The translations under genes and the position numbers were made by a program. The notes beneath the pieces were generated by a model. It saw only the letters and a list, made by a program, of their open reading frames with translations, was not told the DNA's origin and did not search any database. From an uncultured Clostridia bacterium (GTDB taxonomy: Bacteria; Bacillota_A; Clostridia; Oscillospirales; Oscillospiraceae), in the NCBI GenBank assembly GCA_947167435.1, contig CAMVIC010000043.1:1-10617 (forward strand): DNA of 10,617 bases. The letters are read 5' to 3'. Below, piece after piece: positions 4,334 through 10,617 of this stretch (its first letter is position 1; each line of letters begins with the position of its first letter).

Positions 4334-5802
4334 GAAGGCGGCTGTATGCCTTCGCACTGTGCCTCGGGCTGCTGGCACTGCTGCTTCCGGCACCCGCCCG
4401 GGCGGACGCCGTGACCGACACCATCGGCATCTATGTCGGCTATTACGGTTGGGCAGAGTCGGACTATCTGGAAAAGGTCACTTACCACTGGACGGAGCTG
4501 GACGACTTTTTCGGCGGCGCGCTGGATACCCATGAGAGCATTTACAGCTACTACAGCGGCAGCCGCACCTATCTGGTGGCGGCGCGGGGCTTTTCCATCC
4601 GCGATCTGCTGCTCTATGCGGGGATCGACGTCTGGAGCATTGGCAGCATTGATTTCTTTACCCAGGATCACGCCAACGGCGCTTACCGCAGCTTCTCCCG
4701 CTGGTCGCTGCTGGACATGCCGCGCTATTACTTCCCGAATCTGGCCGCGAATGAGGAGACCGGCGAGATCTACGCCTGGGACGGAGGCGACGTCTGGGAC
4801 GGCGCGACGACGGTAGAGGCCATGCTCGCGCTGGAGGACTATACCGAATGGGACACTGTCGGCAGCGAGTTTGAGCAGCGCTATGACAGCGCGCTTCTGT
4901 CCCCCAACTGCCGCTTCCATCTGTTCTTCGGCCAGGCCGACCCCACCGAGGCCAGCACCAGCTCCGCGGCAAAGTATTGTTATAAGATCCTCATTACCTT
5001 TACCGGGACCCCGGTGCTCAGCACCGAGGAGACGGACATGACCCTCAAGATCGGCAGCGGCAGGAAGCTTGAGGTGGACGTCGACGCGGAGGACGGACTG
5101 CTCAACGACTATGTGCTTGCGCATATCGTCTGGTCCAGCAGCGACGAAAGCATCATTTCCGTCGCCCCGGACGAAACACTGAGCGTCCACGCCGAGGGCG
5201 AAGCGGTGATCACCGCTTCCTTCGGGGAATCCTCCGTATCGGTCCATGTCAGCGTCGGCGGCGAAGAGGACGGGACCGGCGGCACCAGCGGGGAAGGCGG
5301 CGGAGCGCCGGGCGTAGAGACCGACGGGGACGGACCCGCCGCGCCCGGAAACGACCCGCTCTCCGCGCCCGCGCAGCCAACCGCGCCGGAAACACAGCCC
5401 GTTCCGGCCGCGCCGATCCAGACCCCGGAACCACCCCCCTCCCCCACCCCGGAACCGACCCCGGAACCGACTCCCGAGCCTACGCCGGAGCCGCCGGAGC
5501 CCGGGATCGAGCTGCCGCCACAGGACATTGTGCCGGAGCCGGAACCCATCCCGGCGCAGCAGATTTATACGATCCGCCCGGAGGCGCTGGCAGGGCTGCT
5601 GAAAAGCAGCCCGGAAGCCGCCGCGGAGAGCGGTGGCCGGATGCAGCCCGACAGCGCCCAGCTCACGGTGCCGCCGCCGGAAAAGCCGCCTTACACGGCG
5701 CCGATCCTCTGCGCAGCGCTCGGCGCCTTTGCACTCGGTTTTATCTATGAGATCATACGATTCCGCCGCTTGAAGCAGCTGCGGACGAAGCATAGGAGGT
5801 AA
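4330..5802 (+). CDS. Surface protein: N-terminal globular domain, Ig-like (BIG2) domain, Pro-rich stalk, C-terminal membrane anchor
   Basis: Predicted surface-anchored protein of 490 residues. A signal peptide ends at A-R-A (23-25). A globular domain (about 30-228) contains YLVAARGFSIRDLLLYAGID, which recalls the sulfite-oxidase/molybdopterin-binding fold pattern; I treat that as weak. A BIG2-like Ig domain follows (about 229-309, with IVWSSSDESIISV). Next comes a low-complexity Gly/Pro/Glu stalk (about 310-430) with four TPEP repeats (373-388), then one membrane span (about 456-475) and a basic tail RFRRLKQLRTKHRR at the cytoplasmic end. The stalk could bridge the cell wall. It overlaps the preceding gene by 4 bases and has GGGAGG seven bases before its ATG; its own end carries AGGAGG for the next gene. 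Sitting beside an ExbB/ExbD-like pair, it is the best candidate for a TonB-like force transmitter, with topology opposite to TonB. Function is not established. Confidence 0.85.
   Translation: MRRRLYAFALCLGLLALLLPAPARADAVTDTIGIYVGYYGWAESDYLEKVTYHWTELDDFFGGALDTHESIYSYYSGSRTYLVAARGFSIRDLLLYAGIDVWSIGSIDFFTQDHANGAYRSFSRWSLLDMPRYYFPNLAANEETGEIYAWDGGDVWDGATTVEAMLALEDYTEWDTVGSEFEQRYDSALLSPNCRFHLFFGQADPTEASTSSAAKYCYKILITFTGTPVLSTEETDMTLKIGSGRKLEVDVDAEDGLLNDYVLAHIVWSSSDESIISVAPDETLSVHAEGEAVITASFGESSVSVHVSVGGEEDGTGGTSGEGGGAPGVETDGDGPAAPGNDPLSAPAQPTAPETQPVPAAPIQTPEPPPSPTPEPTPEPTPEPTPEPPEPGIELPPQDIVPEPEPIPAQQIYTIRPEALAGLLKSSPEAAAESGGRMQPDSAQLTVPPPEKPPYTAPILCAALGAFALGFIYEIIRFRRLKQLRTKHRR
5446..5493 (+). 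repeat. Tandem TPEP repeat in the stalk
   Basis: Four copies of a 12-bp unit (ACCCCGGAACCG and variants) encode four TPEP units (residues 373-388 of the anchored surface protein). Short tandem units like this can change copy number by slippage and alter stalk length. Pro-Glu/Pro-Lys stretches give TonB its stiff extended linker. Confidence 0.85.
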
Positions 5803-5806
5803 CGCC

Positions 5807-6439
5807 ATGGGAACAACATTTGATATTGGAAACATTCTCCGCGCCGTTGCCAGCGCGATGCACGATCCCGTCATCATTCTGCTGATCATTTCCCTGCTGG
5901 CCGCCGTTGCGCTGCTGGGCTGGCTTCTGGCGGAATATTTTACCGAGCGGCGGCATATGCGCGCATCGCTCCCGGCCATGCTGGAGGAGATGCAGCACAC
6001 GGACGACCTGCCCGCAGCCATCCAACAAAGCGGCCTACTGCAGCGGCAGAAAGACGCCCTTACGGAGCTGGCCGCCCACCCGGATTTCTCGCCGGAGCTG
6101 CGGGAGGCGCTGGCTGTCCGGCTGCTGGACGCGGAACAGGAACGCTATGACCGCATCGTTCGCTTCTCCGAGCTGGTGGCGCGCCTGGCCCCGATGTTCG
6201 GTCTTCTGGGGACGCTGATCCCTTTGGGCCCCGGCATCATCGCACTGGGCCAGGGCGATACGTTCACGCTTTCGGCGAGCCTTCTGACCGCCTTTGATAC
6301 GACGGTGGCAGGCCTGCTGGCCGCCGCGGTCGCCACGGTGGTTTCCGCGGTGCGGAAAAGCTGGTATAAGGAATACGTCTCCACGCTGGAGGTGCTCAGC
6401 CAATGTGTGCTCGACAGGGAGAAGGAGGCGGCGGTATGA
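5807..6439 (+). CDS. MotA/TolQ/ExbB-family proton channel protein
   Basis: Inner subunit of a proton-motive-force-driven motor; ExbB/TolQ/MotA pentamers surround an ExbD/TolR/MotB partner in the cytoplasmic membrane. The 210-residue product has a first membrane span at about 21-42 (DPVIILLIISLLAAVALLGW), a cytoplasmic helical region (about 45-120) and the family signature over the last two spans: LAPMFGLLGTLIPLGPGII (127-145) and LSASLLTAFDTTVAGLLAAA (155-174), with the conserved polar TT pair (165-166) in the third span. AGGAGG ends eight bases before its ATG, inside the end of the previous gene. It overlaps the DUF2149 gene by 4 bases (ATGA), the expected coupling of two subunits of one complex. 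The length matches ExbB-like rather than MotA proteins, and no flagellar gene is near. Family assignment is firm; the load it drives is inferred. Confidence 0.92.
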   Translation: MGTTFDIGNILRAVASAMHDPVIILLIISLLAAVALLGWLLAEYFTERRHMRASLPAMLEEMQHTDDLPAAIQQSGLLQRQKDALTELAAHPDFSPELREALAVRLLDAEQERYDRIVRFSELVARLAPMFGLLGTLIPLGPGIIALGQGDTFTLSASLLTAFDTTVAGLLAAAVATVVSAVRKSWYKEYVSTLEVLSQCVLDREKEAAV

Positions 6440-6750
6440 CGCGCTTAAGAGCCAGAAGGATGCGCTCGGAGGACAGCCCGGTCAACCCCATGGATGGCCT
6501 TGGCAATCTGGCCGATGCCATGCTGGTGCTGGCCGTCGGCATCATGCTGGCGCTGATCCTCAACTGGAAGCTGGACATCACGACAGTATCCACCCAGGAG
6601 CCGGAGGCGGCCGAAACGCCCATCGCCATCGACGAGCAGGATATGCGGGATGCGGAGGAGCAGGAGCTGGACGAGGAGAAGCTGCAGCGCGTCGGCGCGC
6701 TGTATTATGACGAGGAAAGCGGCCTGTTCTACGCCGTGACGGGGGATTGA
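6436..6750 (+). CDS. DUF2149 protein, ExbD-like motor partner
   Basis: Small single-span protein of 104 residues, predicted partner of the ExbB-like channel. The N-terminus is basic and cytoplasmic (TRLRARRMR), followed by the DUF2149 signature NPMDGLGNLADAMLVLAVGI and a span ending near residue 43. Asp27 in LADAMLVL sits at the start of the span, as does the essential proton-carrying Asp of ExbD. An acidic outer tail follows (DEQDMRDAEEQELDEEKLQ) and ends in VGALYYDEESGLFYAVTGD. It is shorter than ExbD and lacks most of the usual outer domain. I chose the ATG at 6436 over the in-frame ATG at 6403, because 6436 has AAGGAGG upstream and starts in the ATGA overlap. DUF2149 genes next to ExbB-like genes are known from archaea and Clostridia; the ExbD role is inferred. 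Confidence 0.88.
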   Translation: MTRLRARRMRSEDSPVNPMDGLGNLADAMLVLAVGIMLALILNWKLDITTVSTQEPEAAETPIAIDEQDMRDAEEQELDEEKLQRVGALYYDEESGLFYAVTGD

Positions 6751-6754
6751 CGCC

Positions 6755-9700
6755 ATGAAACGATTCGTTTGTATGACACTTGCGATCCTGCTCTGCTTTG
6801 CGCTGCTTCCTGTACCGGTGGGCCACGCCGCGGCCGAAATATGGGACGGCACGGTGGATATCTCCTGGTACGACCCGGCGGCGAGCGAATTTTATCTCTC
6901 CACCCCGGCGCAGCTGGCGGGACTGGCCGCGCTGGTAAACGGCATGGCGGACCCGGCCTGCCCGAGCATGATTGGCGACGCCGGCGTGCTGGAGAGCATT
7001 CCGGTCCATGATTTCCTGCTGGTGGGCGCCGGCGGCGGCAACGTCAGCGACACGGTCTACGCCAGCGGCATCGACTTTGCTTACAAGACGATCTATCTCA
7101 CCGCGGACATGGACATGGGCGGCGTGTATGACGCCGCGACCGGAACATGGAGCGGCCCGAACTGGACGCCAATCGGCGGGAAGTTCCCGATGCTGCCGGA
7201 CGAGGTCGCCGGGGACTGCCTAACGCTGGACACCCGCTTCAACGGCGTGCTGGACGGACAGGGCCACAGCATCAAAAATCTTTACTGCGACCGCTACGCG
7301 ACCAAGGGCTTCCCTTACTCCATGGCCATCGGCGTCGTCGGCTATCTGGGCGGCGTCGGCGGCGTGGACAACTATTCCGGCAATGTCCGGGAATTTGAAA
7401 ACGGCTGGCAGCCCGGCGTGCGCAATCTCGTGCTCGCGTCCGGCTCCATCCGCGGACGCCGCATGGTGGGTGGCATTGTCGGGCGGGTGGACGAGACCTC
7501 TGACGGCGTGTTTATCGAAAACTGCGCTAACTTTGCCTCCGTGCGCAGCACGGACGCCAAGGGCGTCGGCGGCATCGTCGGTTCTGGCTGGGGCAAGGGC
7601 GTCGTGCGCGGCTGCTACAACGCCGGGGCGATCTCCACCACCTACTCCTCCCCTGCCGGCGGCATCATCGGCACAGAGGGCGGCATGGATGTCTATTGCT
7701 GCTACAACATCGGCCCCATCGACACCAACGGCCATAGCCGGGGCCGCGCCATCGGCAGCCACGACTCCGGCGTTTACACCGTTGCCAACTGTCTCTATCT
7801 CGACGGCAGCGGCGATGACTTATTAAGCCCCGGCTTCTATGTCGGGGCAAGCAAGCGCATCCGTGTCTCCGTTACCGGCATGACCGACGAGGAGCTGAAA
7901 AGTGAGGCGGCGCTGGCTATTCTCAACACGGATGGGGCCGTGTTTGCCCCGGACACCTCCGGCATCAACGGCGGCTATCCGGTGTTGTGGTTCCAGAACG
8001 GCAACGCCGGTGGGACCTGCGCGCTGCGCCTGGAGCAGCCGGACGAGGGCGGAACCGTCGGGATCGAACAGGGCGAAACGGTCCGTTTCGGTGAAAGCGT
8101 GAAGCTCAGCTATACCGCCGAGCCGGGCTATGAGCTGGACCATTTCACGGTCAACGGTGCGCCCGTCAGCGCAGACGTTTTCACCGCCACGGGCGACGCG
8201 ACGATCTCCGCCGTGTTCAAGCTCCTCCACTTCGTAACGCTGACGCTGCCGGAAAGCCGGGACTTCTATGTGGCTGCCGCCTGCAACGGCGAGCAGAAGC
8301 GCTCCGGCGACCGGCTCCGGGAGGGCGACCGCCTTGCGCTGCTCCTCCACGGTTATGAGGACGCTTCCCCGGAGGACATGGACCGGGAATTCATCGACGC
8401 CTATGAGCTGACGCTAACCGGCACGCAGAAGAACGCGGACGGCACATGGACCGTGACCGGTGCGGAGGACGTAACGGCGCAGGTAAGCCGCCGGACACAG
8501 CCGAAGCAGTGGATCATACTGGCCGACGTCGACTGGTATACCCGCAATCCGCAGAATATAGAGTATACGCTTTCAACAGCGGAAGAACTGGCGGGGCTGG
8601 CGTATCTGGTGAACCGCCGCGGCCTGACCTTCGCGGGGGTGACGATCCGGCTCGGAGCCGACATTTCGCTGGAAAACACCGACGGCACCGTCGGGCGGCG
8701 ATGGTGGACGCCCATTGGCAGCAGCATGGCGAAGAGCTTCCAGGGCGTCTTCGACGGGCAGGGCTTCGCGGTTTACAACATGGAGATCGACGAAAGCAGC
8801 AGCTACGCCGCGCTTTTCGGCTGCTGCGCAGGCGCTGAGATCAAAAATCTCAGCGTTTACGGAAGCGTGCGCTCCTCCGTCTCCGCCGCCTACGCAGCGG
8901 GGATCGCCGCCTATGTCAGCGGCGGACGCATTACGAACTGCTCCAGCTACGCGGAGATCAGCGTCGACGGCACCCACGCCGCAGGGATCGCAGCCATGCT
9001 CCGGGACGGCGCAGTGGTGGAGGACTGCTTCAACTACGGCAGCGTAACCGCCGCCTCCGGCCTGGGCGGCATCGTCGGCGTCTCCGACGGTGGGGACGAC
9101 GCGATCACGCGCTGCGCAAGCTTCGGCGCGATCACCTCCACTGGCAACAGCACTTACGGCACCGGCGGCATCGCCGGGCGTCTGGCGGGTACCGTCAGCG
9201 CCTGCGCGAACTATGGCGCGGTGGCGGGGACAGATCGCTATGTCGGCGGCCTGGTCGGTTACGCGACCACGAAAAACCGCTCCACGATCCTTGACTGTTT
9301 GAGCAGCGCCGACGTTGCTTCAGACAATGCCATGGCGACGGCCGCCCTGGGCGGCGTCGTCGGCTACGCCCAATTTCTCAGCATGGGCAACGCGGAATTC
9401 CGGGGGAAGCTCCTGCCCGGAGAGGACTTCATAAGCGAACACCTCGGCCCGGAAACAGGGCGCACCGGCACAACGGAGGTCAAGACACTGCAGAGCAGTG
9501 CGGAGCTTCCGGCCTTTGAGGCCGCACCCGGCCGCCTTTTCCCGGACGGCAAAAAGGACAGCTATACCGTCCGCTTCTCCGCCGACGGCGAGACCGTTGC
9601 GGAACGGAGCTACACCCCCGGCACTGCCTCTGTCGAAGCGCCGGAGCTGCCGCAAAAGGATGGATATACCGCCTACTGGGACAGCTATGAACTGGGTGAA

Positions 9701-10617
9701 CGGGATCTCACGGTGCGGGCGATCTACCGCCCGAGGCTGGTCAGCGGCGGCGACGTGATCCGGGAAAACGGCACATACTTTGTCGCATGGTTCTCCTCTG
9801 GAACGATCAGACTCTCCGACGGCGTCGATGCGACACTCCGCGGTGTCTACGGCGGTGAGGACGGCTTTGACGCGCTGACGATCTCCGTCGGAAACGGCGC
9901 TTCGCTGACGCTGGAAGATATGGCTCTCTCCGGTGAAGAGACCATGCTGGACTTCGCCGGGAACAACACGCTGACACTGTGCGGTGTAAGCCGCCTGGAA
10001 AGCCGCGCGGAGGCTGAGGGCAGCCCTGCCGTACATGCCCGCGGCGATCTGACCGTAAACGGCGACGGTGCGTTATACGTTCTCGCGGGCCTGCGCAATC
10101 CGGCGCTGGCGATGGACGCGGGGCACACGCTGACGCTCCGCGGCGGGCTGCTCAGCGTCACGAAGGACACGCTGCTCGGCACAGAAGGCGGCGCGGTGCA
10201 GGCCATCGGCTCCGACGTTGTGGTATGCGGCGGGCGTTTGCGCGGCCATACGGACAACGACAACGTGGCAGTATTGGCGGCGGACAAGCTCACGCTTACA
10301 TCGGGCGAGGTGCTGGCGCAGGCGGAGGCCAGCCCGGCCGCGCTGATGGCGGAGGTCACTGCATCGGGAGGGACCATCGCCGTGCAGGGTCACACCGGCA
10401 ATTACACGACGGCCGACGCCGCCTATTCCGGCGCGGCGGCCTGCGTCAGCTACTCCGGCATTGCCTTTTCTTCGTTGCTCCCATTTGCGGATGTGTTTGC
10501 CGCCGATCCTTACTATGACGCCGTGCTTCGCTGCTATACGGACGGCATTTTCAAGGGCGCGTCAGAAACCTGCTTCGACCCTGCGGAACCAATGAACCGG
10601 GCAATGTTCGTCACCGT
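6755..10617 (+). CDS. Giant secreted surface protein with GLUG modules, InlB-like repeat and SLH domain (C-terminus beyond right edge)
   Basis: Secreted protein, probably held in the S-layer or wall by SLH domains; 1287 codons are visible without a stop. A signal peptide ends near residue 26 (GHAAAE). A first module (about 40-310) contains FYLSTPAQLAGLAALVNG, WTPIGG, FNGVLDGQGHSIKNLY and GLUG motifs (GGIVG 239-243, GGIVG 272-276, GGIIG 302-306). An InlB-type repeat follows (about 426-488, YTAEPGYELDHFTVNGAPV). A second, clearly duplicated module (about 590-840) has YTLSTAEELAGLAYLVN, WWTPIG, FQGVFDGQGFAVYNM and further GLUG motifs. A second InlB-like unit (about 935-990, SYTVRFSADGETV) and a beta-helix-like tail come next. 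An SLH domain begins near 1244 (FADVFAADPYYDAVLRCYTD, then GIFKG and F-P-EPMNRAMF). The gene starts 4 bases after the DUF2149 stop. Its role in ligand capture or adhesion is inferred from position. Confidence 0.9.
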   Translation, partial: MKRFVCMTLAILLCFALLPVPVGHAAAEIWDGTVDISWYDPAASEFYLSTPAQLAGLAALVNGMADPACPSMIGDAGVLESIPVHDFLLVGAGGGNVSDTVYASGIDFAYKTIYLTADMDMGGVYDAATGTWSGPNWTPIGGKFPMLPDEVAGDCLTLDTRFNGVLDGQGHSIKNLYCDRYATKGFPYSMAIGVVGYLGGVGGVDNYSGNVREFENGWQPGVRNLVLASGSIRGRRMVGGIVGRVDETSDGVFIENCANFASVRSTDAKGVGGIVGSGWGKGVVRGCYNAGAISTTYSSPAGGIIGTEGGMDVYCCYNIGPIDTNGHSRGRAIGSHDSGVYTVANCLYLDGSGDDLLSPGFYVGASKRIRVSVTGMTDEELKSEAALAILNTDGAVFAPDTSGINGGYPVLWFQNGNAGGTCALRLEQPDEGGTVGIEQGETVRFGESVKLSYTAEPGYELDHFTVNGAPVSADVFTATGDATISAVFKLLHFVTLTLPESRDFYVAAACNGEQKRSGDRLREGDRLALLLHGYEDASPEDMDREFIDAYELTLTGTQKNADGTWTVTGAEDVTAQVSRRTQPKQWIILADVDWYTRNPQNIEYTLSTAEELAGLAYLVNRRGLTFAGVTIRLGADISLENTDGTVGRRWWTPIGSSMAKSFQGVFDGQGFAVYNMEIDESSSYAALFGCCAGAEIKNLSVYGSVRSSVSAAYAAGIAAYVSGGRITNCSSYAEISVDGTHAAGIAAMLRDGAVVEDCFNYGSVTAASGLGGIVGVSDGGDDAITRCASFGAITSTGNSTYGTGGIAGRLAGTVSACANYGAVAGTDRYVGGLVGYATTKNRSTILDCLSSADVASDNAMATAALGGVVGYAQFLSMGNAEFRGKLLPGEDFISEHLGPETGRTGTTEVKTLQSSAELPAFEAAPGRLFPDGKKDSYTVRFSADGETVAERSYTPGTASVEAPELPQKDGYTAYWDSYELGERDLTVRAIYRPRLVSGGDVIRENGTYFVAWFSSGTIRLSDGVDATLRGVYGGEDGFDALTISVGNGASLTLEDMALSGEETMLDFAGNNTLTLCGVSRLESRAEAEGSPAVHARGDLTVNGDGALYVLAGLRNPALAMDAGHTLTLRGGLLSVTKDTLLGTEGGAVQAIGSDVVVCGGRLRGHTDNDNVAVLAADKLTLTSGEVLAQAEASPAALMAEVTASGGTIAVQGHTGNYTTADAAYSGAAACVSYSGIAFSSLLPFADVFAADPYYDAVLRCYTDGIFKGASETCFDPAEPMNRAMFVT

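Noticed and set aside
4264..6021. A 585-codon open frame on the minus strand
   Set aside because: It runs antisense across three well-supported rightward genes, is rich in Arg/Gly/Ala as expected of a GC-rich shadow, and shows no domain or ribosome site.

Overview
The window joins two different kinds of DNA. The left third (about 1-2530) is a replication and partition block of a plasmid or integrative element. The right two thirds (about 2830-10617) is a rightward, GC-rich operon for a cell-surface uptake system. A RepA_N-type initiator, strong AGGAGG-type ribosome sites, a lipoprotein binding protein, GLUG/InlB-like repeats and an S-layer homology (SLH) domain all suggest a monoderm Clostridia/Firmicutes member, probably a gut-type lineage. 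That is an inference from gene types; no species can be named.

Left block, all leftward: repA (1303-1779) and parB (from 787, running off the left edge). Between them lie degenerate iteron-like repeats (1030-1233) and three back-to-back palindromes just ahead of parB (847-914). Upstream of repA is a gene-free stretch (1780-2530) with degenerate iteron-like copies, a 60-bp direct repeat, a perfect DnaA box (2394-2402) and two leftward terminator hairpins. It looks like the origin region. No parA, relaxase or integrase is in view, so plasmid and integrative element cannot be told apart.

The junction (2530-2830) holds no convincing gene. It is followed by a textbook sigma-A/sigma-70 promoter (2828-2856), a long leader whose segments fold into one nested structure (about 2896-3051) and an intrinsic terminator (3055-3097). 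This is the layout of a riboswitch or other attenuator, and I cannot assign it to a class I know. A short membrane-spanning remnant resembling the start of a FecCD-type permease follows (about 3110-3220).

Right block: a substrate-binding lipoprotein (3239-4333), a surface protein with an Ig-like domain, a Pro-rich stalk and a C-terminal membrane anchor (4330-5802), an ExbB/TolQ/MotA-family channel protein (5807-6439), a DUF2149 ExbD-like protein (6436-6750) and a very large secreted GLUG/InlB-repeat/SLH protein (6755 to beyond the right edge). The genes overlap or are separated by only 4 bases, so they are probably one translationally coupled operon. The set looks like a proton-motive-force-driven, TonB-like device adapted to a cell with a thick wall and S-layer: SLH protein outside, stalked anchor protein across the wall, ExbB/ExbD-like motor in the membrane, and a binding protein to collect the ligand. 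The ligand is unknown; the binding-protein family handles iron-siderophores, heme, cobamides and metals. No ABC ATPase or intact permease lies in the window.
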